DNA from: Psychrobacter sp. 28M-43
GTDB taxonomy: Bacteria > Pseudomonadota > Gammaproteobacteria > Pseudomonadales > Moraxellaceae
Reading direction: 5' to 3'
Assembly: GCF_014770435.1 (NCBI RefSeq)
Contig: NZ_CP061739.1
Location: forward strand, 1,798,001-1,862,000
DNA: 64,000 nucleotides
Each line of letters starts with the position of its first letter. Position 1 is the first letter of the stretch. The position numbers were made by a program, and so were the translations under genes. The notes under the pieces were generated by a model that saw nothing but the letters and a program-made list of their open reading frames with translations, made no database searches and was not told the DNA's origin. Below, in pieces: positions 10,142-18,920 of the stretch.

Positions 10142-10169
10142 AAAAACGACCCTAAAAAGGATCGTTTTT
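10142..10169 (+). terminator. Terminator after the phosphopantetheinyl transferase
   Basis: AAAAACGACCC / GGATCGTTTTT stem with one mismatch and a TAAAAA loop. The same 28 bases occur again at 13201-13228. Confidence 0.8.
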
Positions 10170-10727
10170 CTGATGAATTATGCTCAACTCTAATTATCTT
10201 AACCTCTTAATAATAAAAAATTTTAAATATATGTCGTTTAAATATATGTCGACTGATTATAAGAATGGAGAAACTATAGTTTTATATGCCACTTCTCCCT
10301 ACTTATCTTTTATTATTAAAGAAGTAAAACTCTATCACTCATATATAATAATTCGTTAGTAGCTTAGAATATATTAAAGATGTAATAATTCAAGAGCAGC
10401 AACAAATACATCATATCTATAGCACTTAGTTAAAAATCCTCATCCCCAAACGTACAATCCTTATTATTAGAAAGTACAACCTTACTACAATACATAAATA
10501 CTCATATCCAACGTCCTAATTCTTATGGTATCCAAAGAATCATTTAGTAGCATTTATCAAAGTAATTTATATATTTTCAATAAAAAAATTTTAGTAACTT
10601 AACTCTACACAAATAATATGCAAGACTATTTAGTAACCTCAATTCTCATTAAAGTCAATTCTGTATACATACACTTACATTATATATATAATTATAGAAT
10701 TTTGTCATGCTTTGTTAGGGAATAAAC
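10170..10727. other. Long AT-rich spacer before the acyltransferase gene
   Basis: About 560 bp, more AT-rich than the surrounding genes. It contains a perfect 15-bp tandem duplication (TTTAAATATATGTCG twice, 10222-10251). I found no open frame with a ribosome binding site, no repeat termini and no clear promoter. It probably came with, or was remodelled around, the acyltransferase gene. Confidence 0.45.
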
Positions 10728-12656
10728 ATGAGGTTTAGAAAGGATATTAATGGCCTTAGAGCACTTGCCGTCATCGCTGTTGTGCTATTCCACTTTAACG
10801 CATCTTGGATGCCTGGTGGCTTTGCTGGGGTTGATGTCTTTTTTGTGATCTCAGGTTTTTTAATGACTGGGATTATATTTAGAGGGATGGAGCAAGATAA
10901 TTTCTCAGTTCTTAATTTTTATGTTGCTCGAGCCAATAGAATCATTCCTGCATTAGCACTACTTTGCTTGGCATTATTGTTCTTTGGCTGGTTTTATCTC
11001 ACGCCACTAGAATATAAGGCACTAGGCAAACATGCTGCGAGTAGTGTGGGCTTCTTATCTAATTTTGTTTATTGGAAAGAAGCTGGTTACTTTGATGCAG
11101 CGTCTCATGAAAAATGGTTATTACATACTTGGTCATTATCGGTAGAATGGCAGTTTTATGTCATCTACCCGTTAGTGCTTCTAGCTTTACGTAGATTTTT
11201 ATCTATAAAGAAGCTGAAATTACTACTCATCGTTGGTACTGTACTTGGCTTTATATTCTCTGCTATTGCAACCTATAAATCACCTAATGCAGCTTATTAT
11301 CTATTCCCTACTAGAGCATGGGAGATGATGATTGGCGGGGTTGCTTATCTCTATCCTTTTGCACTACAAGAAAACAGAAAGAAGCTCGTAGAGTGGACAG
11401 GTCTAATATTGGTTATTGCCTCTTACTTCTTGATATCAGCAGAAAATTTGTGGCCAGGTTATTTAGCCATCTTCCCAGTACTAGGTTCATTCCTTATTAT
11501 TCAAGCGCAACGTAATGATAGCGCAATTACAGGCAATATCATCTTTCAGAAAATAGGAACATGGTCTTACTCTATCTACTTATGGCATTGGCCTTTCGTG
11601 GTAGCTATCTATACCTTTTACCTGTCTAATTATTACATTTATATAGGGATGGTACTGTCAGTATTGCTTGGCTTCTTAAGTTATAAGTATGTTGAGAAAA
11701 TTAATTTCTCAAGGAGCTTTCCAACTCTCTTAAATTACTTGAAATGTAAGCCTATATACATTGCTGGAATTGTAGGGGTGCTAGGAAGTGGCCTCTTCGT
11801 AACAAATGGTTTTGAACAACACTATTCTGATAATGTTCTATTAGCTTCCAACGAAGCAAATAATAAAAACCCTTATAATTGTATGGCCGATAATAAGTTT
11901 CCTTGCTACATAGGAAAAAAAGATAATATCAAAGCTATTGTTGTTGGAGATAGTCATGCAGATGCACTGACTACTTCACTAGCTAGTGTGTATGATTTGA
12001 AAACAGAGGGAATAGTTGCGCTGACTAAAGCCTCTTGCCCGTTCATATTAAATATACAAGTTTTTGAAGAAGAGAAATGTCTAGAAGAAAATATTAAAAG
12101 AATGGAGTTTCTAAAAAATAATTATGCAAGCGTCCCTATTTTTTGGGTAGCAAGAACAGGAGTCTATATATATGGGCAATTAGACCCAAGCAGAATCAAA
12201 AACATTCAAGATACACAACCATTGATATACTTCACTGAAAAATATACTAGCGTCGAACCTGCATTACTTGGAGAGCTAGAAAAGAACCTTAATACTACAA
12301 TTAGAGAGGCTGCTAAAAACAGGCCTATATATCTAGTCTTACCAACACCAGAAATGACATTTAACGTACCTAGAGTAGTTAGTAAAGAGCTACTACTAGG
12401 GAATATAAACAGCGAGCCATTCAGATCAGAAGAACTATACCTTAAAAGAAACGAACCAATAATTGAGATAATCAAGAAAGTTGGAGCTAGCAATAATGTG
12501 AGAGTTTTAGACCCCACCGATTATTTATGTGACAGCGGAAAATGTAACTCTTTATACAAAGGTAGACCGATATATTATGATGGTGACCATATGAGTGAAT
12601 ACGGTAACAAATTATTAACCCCTATGTTCGAAAGTGCGCTTTTAGTAAAAAAATGA
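10728..12656 (+). CDS. O-acyltransferase, AT3 membrane domain plus C-terminal SGNH domain
   Basis: OafA-type integral-membrane enzyme that moves acetyl groups to surface polysaccharide or lipopolysaccharide. The N-terminus is the classic AT3 opening (RKDINGLRALAVIAVVLFHF, His22) followed by FAGVDVFFVISGFLM and about ten membrane spans to residue ~360. The periplasmic C-terminal part is an SGNH hydrolase-like domain with VVGDSHADAL near residue 409 and the DGDHMSEYG block (Asp/His) near 616. AGGGA precedes the ATG. Base composition is AT-rich, especially in the second half, unlike its neighbours. It stands alone with no other polysaccharide genes, which suggests transfer. Substrate unknown. 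Confidence 0.9.
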   Translation: MRFRKDINGLRALAVIAVVLFHFNASWMPGGFAGVDVFFVISGFLMTGIIFRGMEQDNFSVLNFYVARANRIIPALALLCLALLFFGWFYLTPLEYKALGKHAASSVGFLSNFVYWKEAGYFDAASHEKWLLHTWSLSVEWQFYVIYPLVLLALRRFLSIKKLKLLLIVGTVLGFIFSAIATYKSPNAAYYLFPTRAWEMMIGGVAYLYPFALQENRKKLVEWTGLILVIASYFLISAENLWPGYLAIFPVLGSFLIIQAQRNDSAITGNIIFQKIGTWSYSIYLWHWPFVVAIYTFYLSNYYIYIGMVLSVLLGFLSYKYVEKINFSRSFPTLLNYLKCKPIYIAGIVGVLGSGLFVTNGFEQHYSDNVLLASNEANNKNPYNCMADNKFPCYIGKKDNIKAIVVGDSHADALTTSLASVYDLKTEGIVALTKASCPFILNIQVFEEEKCLEENIKRMEFLKNNYASVPIFWVARTGVYIYGQLDPSRIKNIQDTQPLIYFTEKYTSVEPALLGELEKNLNTTIREAAKNRPIYLVLPTPEMTFNVPRVVSKELLLGNINSEPFRSEELYLKRNEPIIEIIKKVGASNNVRVLDPTDYLCDSGKCNSLYKGRPIYYDGDHMSEYGNKLLTPMFESALLVKK

Positions 12657-12663
12657 ACTATTA

Positions 12664-12697
12664 AAAAAGGACGCTATTAAAAAATAGCTTCCTTTTT
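12664..12697 (+). terminator. Terminator after the acyltransferase
   Basis: AAAAAGGA.GCTATT paired with AATAGC.TCCTTTTT (one mismatch), about 14 bp of stem, ending in a T-run. Confidence 0.75.
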
Positions 12698-12713
12698 ATT
12701 GCTCATCATTTAG

Positions 12714-12923
12714 TTATTGACTTTTTAGTAGTAGGAAATTGATATATTTTTTAACCTCCCTACTGACTGCCTCGAACATCGAATTAAGGGCTAGGTTATA
12801 GCAGATAGATTCAGCTGTGGTAGTAACCAGGTGCACGTTTGCACGTAATAAGGCGCCTCTTAGGTAGCATAACGTATTATACAAGTCACCCCCAATAGGT
12901 ATACCTGCGCTACTTATAAATTG
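12714..12923 (-). pseudogene. Gene remnant, possibly the C-terminus of an NADPH-dependent FMN reductase
   Basis: A 69-codon open stretch on the minus strand that begins just after an in-frame TAG, has no usable start, and ends in TAA. Its composition looks protein-coding, with helix-like segments GGDLYNTLCYLRGALLRAN and a C-terminal EVKKYINF. The pattern 'G-G-x..-L-R-x-x-L-x-x-x-N-V-H' followed by a short acidic helix recalls the end of NADPH-dependent FMN/quinone reductases, but this is by eye only. Upstream sequence on the same strand is full of stops. Best read as the decayed 3' end of a gene lost during rearrangement of this segment. Confidence 0.35.
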
Positions 12924-13200
12924 CTATCTAAAGCCGTATATTCAAATGGAAGAAGCCATCTATATAGAATAAAAACTATTGATGACTTAGTGAATAATAT
13001 TATATAGCAGCATAGAAACTTTTAATTACTTAAAAACTTAAAAGTTACTTAGGCAGCTTTCATTGCCGATAAAACTATGAATAATTAGACCTACCTATGG
13101 TTATCAATAGGCATAGGTAGGCTAGTTACTGCTACAATAACAGATATACAAACATCACTTAATAATAAAAATATTATTAATTATGAATTTAATACACAAA

Positions 13201-13228
13201 AAAAACGACCCTAAAAAGGATCGTTTTT
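13201..13228 (-). terminator. Terminator of the outer-membrane protein gene (second copy of the 10142 sequence)
   Basis: Identical in stem and loop to 10142-10169. Read on the minus strand it ends in a run of eight T residues just after the barrel-protein gene. Confidence 0.8.
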
Positions 13229-13267
13229 TTGTTTTCTACTAATAACAGTCTTTAAACTGTAATTAGC

Positions 13268-14110
13268 TTAGAAACGGTAAGTTGCACCAACTTTAACGAT
13301 TGGGAACCATTCAAGATAATCTTTATCTTCTAGCTCTTGCTCAGCAGCTGAAGCAGCAGCTGCTGCTGTAACTGCATTTGTGCCATTACCTGTAGCACGA
13401 ACAGTAGCATCTGTTTTACCCATGTAAGCTGCACCAAGCTCACCAAATAAACCAAAATTATTAGTAATGTTAGGACGGAAACCAACAGTTAGATAAGGAG
13501 CTAATTTGTTACGATGTTCGATAGTACCTTCTAAAGTACCAACTTCATCTGCATCATAATCAACATCGTCAATTCTAAAGTTACCATCTTCAGCGTTTGC
13601 ACGTACATCAATATCGTTGTCAGGAACAATAATACCAGCACCCATTGTAAACCAGTTGCCAGTAGGACGTAACTGTACACCTAAGTACGGGTTGCTGAAG
13701 TCAGCATCTACATCATAGTTTACATCATCTACATCAAAATCACCGCCGAAAAGGTCAGCAGCATCGCCACCTGCCCAACCAGCTTGCAATTCAGTTTTTT
13801 CATTAAGTGACCAACCGATGTTAGCACCATAACCTAAAGTACCAACTTCAGCACTAACAGATGCTGGGTTAATGGCTGTTTGGAACAAAGTTTTAGTGCC
13901 ACCAAGTACCGCACCAGTAGTGTTGCTTACTACACCAGCGTCAGCATTGTATGCATAAGAAGCAGGTTCTGCTTGATAAGCAACTGCAACTGGCTCAGCT
14001 TCATATGCAACTGCAGCATTGTTATCAACAACAATAACTGGATCAGCAGCTAATGCAGCAGTTGATGCTAGAACAGCAGCAGAGATTGCCGTCAATTTAA
14101 TCAATTTCAT
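13268..14110 (-). CDS. Outer-membrane beta-barrel protein
   Basis: Signal peptide MKLIKLTAISAAVLASTAALA, then a mature protein with an imperfect N-terminal repeat (AVAYEAEP / AVAYQAEP / SYAYNAD). This is followed by alternating amphipathic strands and long Asp-rich loops (FDVDDVNYDVDADF, RIDDVDYDADEV). It ends in a terminal aromatic strand ...KVGATYRF, the C-terminal Phe recognised by the BAM complex. Start chosen at 14110 because AGGAG lies eight bases upstream; an in-frame ATG at 14146 has no such signal. No porin or OmpA periplasmic motif is recognisable, so function (channel, adhesin or W/OmpW-like) is unassigned. Monocistronic with its own terminator. Confidence 0.85.
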   Translation of the reverse strand: MKLIKLTAISAAVLASTAALAADPVIVVDNNAAVAYEAEPVAVAYQAEPASYAYNADAGVVSNTTGAVLGGTKTLFQTAINPASVSAEVGTLGYGANIGWSLNEKTELQAGWAGGDAADLFGGDFDVDDVNYDVDADFSNPYLGVQLRPTGNWFTMGAGIIVPDNDIDVRANAEDGNFRIDDVDYDADEVGTLEGTIEHRNKLAPYLTVGFRPNITNNFGLFGELGAAYMGKTDATVRATGNGTNAVTAAAAASAAEQELEDKDYLEWFPIVKVGATYRF

Positions 14111-14703
14111 AATTATTCTCCTAAAGTGTGAAATAAACCCGCCCATAAAAAACGATGATTATGCTTTTTTTAAACCATCATTTTGTTGAGGTGATTAAAA
14201 CAATTCTGACTTGAAAAGTCACCCCTACTGATGCTGTTTTTATTTGCCATTATGTAAAGATTGCATAGGTACTGTAATAATTGCTACACCAATCTGCAAA
14301 AATTCACCTTTATGTTACATAATGTCCTTAAAGTAACCAAACAGCGTAAACATGAGACTTCGCTTGCTTAATGTTTATGTAAGGGTATTGCAAAACATGT
14401 CCACATAATTATCTAGAACGCACTTTGAATCAATGATAGTTATATGGCTCAACCTTACAGAATAGTGTGCCTTGTGAGTTGACGTATCTATTGTTACTTA
14501 TATTAGAAAATCTACACCAGCAAATAAAACGATATAAATGATCTCATATAACGCGACTAACGCTTGCCTCAAGCGAATATTATGCTAAATTAGTTGTTAT
14601 AATAGATTTGTTATAGAACGTCCGTAATGTCACTATTTGTCTTATTTATGAAAATTTTGTGATGCTGTCTGCTCTATTTCTTTACTCCTACTGAGTCATA
14701 TAT
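14111..14703. other. Divergent regulatory region, outer-membrane protein / IclR gene
   Basis: A 590-bp AT-rich spacer carrying both promoters. On the minus strand a weak candidate promoter, TTGCAG with TACAGT 17 bp downstream, lies near 14265-14300. That would give the barrel gene a leader of about 150 nt. Nothing that looks like a gene was found. The length of the leader makes regulation by small RNA possible, as for many porins, but that is inference. Confidence 0.35.
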
Positions 14704-15462
14704 ATGCCTAAAGTATCGTCGATTACCCGTGTCCTAGAAATCATAGAAGCAGTGTCCTATGCTTCAAAACCGCTTTCTCCACTCGAGCTCTCACAAGAGC
14801 TAGATATCCCTAAACCGACCATTCATAGATTGATTCAAAACTTGGTTGATGATGGTTTTTTGACTGTTGATATTGGTGGCGGCATTATCCCTGGTAAGCG
14901 CGTACGCAATTTGAGCGTTGAGTTATGGCAACAACGACTGTTCTTTAACGAGCGACAGATGATTTTGCAAAAACTGGTTGATGAGCTAAAGGAAACGTGC
15001 GGTATTGGCATTCCCTATCATATGGATATGATCTATACCAACCGCGCTCAGACGACCTTGCCACTACAGATTTATCTTCCTGTTGGGGCAAAGTCACCCA
15101 TGTGGTGTACAGCAACTGGTAAGCTCTATCTAAGCCAACTATCTACAACTAGCCGTATGAAAATACTACAAGGGTTGCCACTAGATAAGTTCACTAAGAA
15201 TACGATTACTGATATCAATGAATTGAATGCCGAGCTTGATCGCATTGCTGATACTGGTATCGGCATTGATAACGAGGAGTTTATCTCTGAGATGGTCGCA
15301 GTGGCTGTCCCTATACTGGACAAAAAGTCACGCTATCTGGCTTCTCTCTACTTACATGCGCCCACCATACGGGTATCACTTGACGATCTGCTGACTCATG
15401 TACCACGCCTACAAAAAGCCGCGCAAGACGTTCAGACGCTCGTCTACGATCTACAAAGCTAA
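14704..15462 (+). CDS. IclR-family transcriptional regulator
   Basis: The winged helix-turn-helix spans residues 8-60 (LSPLELSQELDIPKPTIHRLIQNL). The IclR effector domain follows, with the typical WCTATGKLYLSQL block near residue 140 and the GIGIDNEEFISEMVAVAVPI strand region. It converges on the valine-degradation operon starting with mmsB, which makes control of that operon the likeliest job, though IclR proteins often act on divergent genes and the one divergent gene here is the outer-membrane protein. Effector unknown. The ATG at 14704 has no strong Shine-Dalgarno. Confidence 0.88.
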   Translation: MPKVSSITRVLEIIEAVSYASKPLSPLELSQELDIPKPTIHRLIQNLVDDGFLTVDIGGGIIPGKRVRNLSVELWQQRLFFNERQMILQKLVDELKETCGIGIPYHMDMIYTNRAQTTLPLQIYLPVGAKSPMWCTATGKLYLSQLSTTSRMKILQGLPLDKFTKNTITDINELNAELDRIADTGIGIDNEEFISEMVAVAVPILDKKSRYLASLYLHAPTIRVSLDDLLTHVPRLQKAAQDVQTLVYDLQS

Positions 15463-15481
15463 TACTATCTATTAGCCATCA

Positions 15482-15519
15482 AAAAAGGTCTACGCTATGA
15501 TTTTAGCGTAGACCTTTTT
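15482..15519. terminator. Bidirectional terminator between the IclR gene and mmsB
   Basis: Perfect 16-bp stem (AAAAAGGTCTACGCTA and complement) with a six-base loop at 15498-15503. Flanking A and T runs serve both converging genes. Confidence 0.9.
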
Positions 15520-15624
15520 CTTTTTCGCAAATGCATTCTCTTAATTAACGCCACTTACTAGTAATACTAAAAATTCTTAATATTAGTATGTTTAAGAACG
15601 GGTATGTCTAAGAAGGTTACATTT

Positions 15625-15680
15625 AAGAGAGACAGTCAAGAGAGTCACAGTTAAGAGAGTCATGTCTAAGACAATAATGA
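15625..15680. repeat. Short imperfect tandem repeat over the mmsB stop codon
   Basis: Units AAGAGAGACAGTC, AAGAGAGTCACAGTT, AAGAGAGTCATGTCT and a decaying AAGACAATAATGA lie end to end (period about 15). The array runs across the mmsB stop, so slippage here could change the last residues of the protein. Confidence 0.7.
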
Positions 15681-16607
15681 GACATCATGACGTCCAATAA
15701 TACTAGAAAAGTCTTTATCACTATTCTCTACAGTATGTGAGGCGTATAACTCTGTCGCTTTGGCACCCATCGGTGTATCCACCTGCGTGTCTTGAGCTGT
15801 CTGCATCGCAAGGTTTAGATCTTTTTGCATCAACTTGCTCATAAAGCCGCCTTGATAGCCATTGCTAGAGGGCACATTTTCCATGACTTTTGGATAAGGA
15901 TTATAAACTTCTAGTGTCCAGTTACGCCCTGAGCTCTGTAGCATGATGTCTGATAGCACTTTGGGGTCTAAACCATTCTTGACGCCTAGATTAATTGCCT
16001 CTGCCGTACCTGCCATCAGAATACCTAACAGCATATTGTTGCAGATTTTTGCGACTTGTCCTGCGCCGTGCTCGCCAGCATGAAAGATATTTTTCCCCAT
16101 TACAGCAAGTATTGGCTCAGCCTTAGCAAAAGCAGCATCATCGCCACCAACGATAAAGGTCAAACTACCAGCAACTGCCCCGCCTGTACCACCAGAGACT
16201 GGTGCATCTAAGAAGTCTATCCCAAGCTTACTTGCCGCCTCTGCTACTTTCCTTGCATCAGCTGCCGCAATCGTACTACTGTCAATCACAAGCGTGCCTT
16301 CTGGCAACTCTGCTAGCAGACCATCAGAGCCACTATCACCCAAGTACACCGAATGTACATGCTGACCTGCAGGCAACATACTAATCACAACTTGAGCATT
16401 ACTTGCAGCATCTTTAGGACTTTTTGCGACACTAGCCCCTGCTTGTGCTAGGCGCTGGGTTGCAGCCTCAGACAAATCAAAGACAGATAGCTCGTAACCT
16501 GCCTTTAATAAGTTCTCTGCCATTGGCGCACCCATATTACCAAGTCCAATAAAGGCAATATCTGGTTTAGAGTTATTATTCATTGTACTTATATCCTTTG
16601 TACTCAT
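15666..16607 (-). CDS. mmsB: 3-hydroxyisobutyrate dehydrogenase
   Basis: Oxidises 3-hydroxyisobutyrate to methylmalonate semialdehyde with NAD+, a late step in valine breakdown. The N-terminal Rossmann motif FIGLGNMGAPMAENL, the substrate-binding DAPVSGGTGGA block and the catalytic lysine region GAGQVAKICNNML (Lys about residue 180) are all present. It is 313 residues, close to the usual 290-300. AGGAG lies nine bases before ATG 16607; a second ATG eight codons in is possible. Last gene of the valine operon. Its stop codon falls in a short tandem repeat. Confidence 0.93.
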   Translation of the reverse strand: MSTKDISTMNNNSKPDIAFIGLGNMGAPMAENLLKAGYELSVFDLSEAATQRLAQAGASVAKSPKDAASNAQVVISMLPAGQHVHSVYLGDSGSDGLLAELPEGTLVIDSSTIAAADARKVAEAASKLGIDFLDAPVSGGTGGAVAGSLTFIVGGDDAAFAKAEPILAVMGKNIFHAGEHGAGQVAKICNNMLLGILMAGTAEAINLGVKNGLDPKVLSDIMLQSSGRNWTLEVYNPYPKVMENVPSSNGYQGGFMSKLMQKDLNLAMQTAQDTQVDTPMGAKATELYASHTVENSDKDFSSIIGRHDVSLLS

Positions 16608-16664
16608 CTCATCACTCCTTGATGATTTATGATGTAGCCATTGCTACATACTATTTAACAGTAT

Positions 16665-16698
16665 TTATTAGTGAATATTGCTTATTAATGAATGCTGC
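16665..16698. repeat. Two 17-bp tandem units upstream of mmsB
   Basis: TTATTAGTGAATATTGC and TTATTAATGAATGCTGC lie end to end (14 of 17 identical). A small hairpin TGTAGC-CATT-GCTACA (16633-16648) lies between this repeat and the mmsB start; it has no U-tract. Confidence 0.6.
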
Positions 16699-16776
16699 TA
16701 TCTTATGTCTTAGCACCTTTCTTTAGAACTTTATAAAATCGCTGATTGTCTTACGTTATAGATCCCTTTTAGGCAA

Positions 16777-18051
16777 TTAGCCGACATACTGACTACCCAA
16801 GGCATCCTTACCCAGCCAACCGCCCAAAGGATGCTCACCTTTTGGATAAGGATTGACAAAATGCTGATCGATATACGCCTGCCCTTCTACACTTAAACAG
16901 TCTGCTAATGAACGCGACCATTTAGGATTTCTATCTTTATCAATTAACAATGCCCGCACGCCTTCTTTAAAATCAGGATTGGCCGCGCAATGTACTGCGA
17001 CATTGGTCTCTAAATACAGTACTTGTTCGATGGATAGGTCAGCGACTTTGTGATACAGCGCATAGGTTAACACTGCTGTTACTGGGCAGCCATGGCGATA
17101 AGTGGCGACTGCGCGCTGCGTCCAGCTGTCTGCTGCAAAATCTTGGTTTAGCTGTGCGAGCGCAGTATCGCTTTGTAGCAGCGTATCAATATCAGCCAAA
17201 CCGCCACTATTCATCAGTTGCTGAATAGGTTGCCAATATGTTGCAAGCTTACTATCTGGCAGCTCAGCGACTGGCAGCTCAGCAAGCGCACGGCTAACAA
17301 TACTATGTGCACTATTGTTATGGTATTTATCTGAACTACTAACGCTATCTACCGTTTGCCAGTTGCTCTGTTTGAGACATTGGATAACGGCATCATAATC
17401 ATGGCTGGCAATAGCATACTCTGCCAGATTAGCTAATAGCGCATCGTTGCCATTGCACATCGCACCAGTTAGACCTAAAAACAAACCCGTCTTAGCAGGC
17501 ATACGCTGCAAAAACCAACTGCCAGAAGCATCAGGGAACAGTCCAATGGTGACCTCAGGCATGGCAAAACGCGTGCGCTCAGTGACCAGACGATGACTGC
17601 ATCCTGCCATCAGCCCCATCCCGCCGCCCATGATGATGCCATCACCCCAAAGTATCAGTGGTTTCGGATAAAAGTGCATTTGACGATAGAGACGGTACTC
17701 ATGACTGAAAAACTCAGTAGCATACGGGTTTGGCATTGATGCACTGGTAGACATGCTGTCATAGAGCTTACGAATATCGCCGCCCGCACAGAACGCTTTG
17801 TCGCCTGCACCTTTTAATACAAGCGCAACCACTTGGTCATCGGCTTGCCATTGCTCTAACTGTGCTGAGAGCAATTGACACATATCAACGCTGAGTGCAT
17901 TAAGTGATTTTGGGGTATTGAGCGTCATGACCCCAATCAAATGTCCGCAATCCGTCGACTCAGTATTGAATAATACAGACGCTTCTTGTTCTGCATTATT
18001 TACTGATGTTTGCGCGTTAGTGTCGTTCGTCGGTGTCGTAGCTGCTGTCAT
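16777..18051 (-). CDS. 3-hydroxyisobutyryl-CoA hydrolase (crotonase fold)
   Basis: Hydrolyses 3-hydroxyisobutyryl-CoA to free 3-hydroxyisobutyrate and CoA. A crotonase-fold protein of 424 residues, longer than plain enoyl-CoA hydratases and typical of the HIBCH branch. The oxyanion-hole segment GAGDKAFCAGGDIRKLY is near residue 90. WGDGIIMGGGMGLMAGCSHRLVTERTRFAMPEVTIGLFPDASGSWFL carries the catalytic Glu and the family's Asp. EGVRALLIDKDRNPKW is the characteristic C-terminal block. It sits between enoyl-CoA hydratase and mmsB, exactly where the pathway needs it. The first 35 residues are polar and probably variable; the start has only a weak GGTCAC signal. Confidence 0.9.
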   Translation of the reverse strand: MTAATTPTNDTNAQTSVNNAEQEASVLFNTESTDCGHLIGVMTLNTPKSLNALSVDMCQLLSAQLEQWQADDQVVALVLKGAGDKAFCAGGDIRKLYDSMSTSASMPNPYATEFFSHEYRLYRQMHFYPKPLILWGDGIIMGGGMGLMAGCSHRLVTERTRFAMPEVTIGLFPDASGSWFLQRMPAKTGLFLGLTGAMCNGNDALLANLAEYAIASHDYDAVIQCLKQSNWQTVDSVSSSDKYHNNSAHSIVSRALAELPVAELPDSKLATYWQPIQQLMNSGGLADIDTLLQSDTALAQLNQDFAADSWTQRAVATYRHGCPVTAVLTYALYHKVADLSIEQVLYLETNVAVHCAANPDFKEGVRALLIDKDRNPKWSRSLADCLSVEGQAYIDQHFVNPYPKGEHPLGGWLGKDALGSQYVG

Positions 18052-18105
18052 AAAAGTGACCTACAAATTAGATAATAAAAATGGCTCAATTGTTTTGACT
18101 GCTGT

Positions 18106-18888
18106 TTATTTGTTTTGCCAATTGGGTTTACGCTTTTCTAAAAATGCTTGTACCCCTTCGCGCTGATCTTTGGTATCAAACAACTTCACGAAAGCTTCAC
18201 GCTCATGGATGAGGTTCTGCGCAGGCGGGGTGTCTCTAGCCGCTTGAATAAGTTGCTTGGAATAACTGACGGCGACGGGTGATTGCTTAGCGACTTTTTT
18301 TGCCAAGGCCTGAGCGACTTGCAACCCTTCGCCTTTGGCCGCGACCTCTTCAACCAGACCGATACGCAATGCCGTATCTGCATCGACCCGCTCACCGCAC
18401 AGTATCATGCGTTTTGCCCAACCTTCCCCTACTAACATAGGTAGGTTTTGCGTGCCGCCAGCACATGGTAATAATCCTACGCCTGTCTCTGGCAATGCCA
18501 TCTGGGCGTGCGCTTCTGCGATACGGATATCACAGGCCAATGCACACTCAAGTCCGCCGCCCATCGCATAGCCGTTAATGACAGCGATACTGACACCGCG
18601 ATAGGCAGACAATGCTTCAAACGCCTCACCAAATGCAATCGCCATACTTATTGCGCGGCCTTTATCGCCGTCTGAAAAATTATTTAAATCTGCACCAGCT
18701 GAAAAGAACTTTTCGCCATCTCCATGCACGATTAATGCGTAAACATCATCGTTGGTATTGAGGTCGGTAATGAGTTTCTTAAGTGCATGTAGACTGTCCA
18801 TCGTCCACGTATGTGCCGGTGGGTTATTCAGCGTCAATGTTGCGGTATGGCCATCAATTGATAGCTGTAGATTTGTATAGTCTGTCAT
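18106..18888 (-). CDS. Enoyl-CoA hydratase
   Basis: Crotonase-fold enzyme, 260 residues. In this operon it probably hydrates methacrylyl-CoA to 3-hydroxyisobutyryl-CoA. The oxyanion-hole motif GEKFFSAGADLNNF is near residue 60. The second motif, GGGLECALACDIRIAEAHAQMALPETGVGLLPCAGGTQ near 110-150, carries the second catalytic Glu. AAGGATG precedes ATG 18888. It starts 32 bp after the acyl-CoA dehydrogenase and runs 54 bp before the hydrolase, so the three are clearly one transcript. Confidence 0.92.
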   Translation of the reverse strand: MTDYTNLQLSIDGHTATLTLNNPPAHTWTMDSLHALKKLITDLNTNDDVYALIVHGDGEKFFSAGADLNNFSDGDKGRAISMAIAFGEAFEALSAYRGVSIAVINGYAMGGGLECALACDIRIAEAHAQMALPETGVGLLPCAGGTQNLPMLVGEGWAKRMILCGERVDADTALRIGLVEEVAAKGEGLQVAQALAKKVAKQSPVAVSYSKQLIQAARDTPPAQNLIHEREAFVKLFDTKDQREGVQAFLEKRKPNWQNK

Positions 18889-18920
18889 AAAACATCCTTG
18901 TTTTAGTAAAGCGAGATAAA

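Noticed and set aside
12206-12517. A 103-codon frame opposite the acyltransferase SGNH domain
   Set aside because: Low-complexity Leu/Ser antisense frame; the sense strand carries the SGNH motifs.
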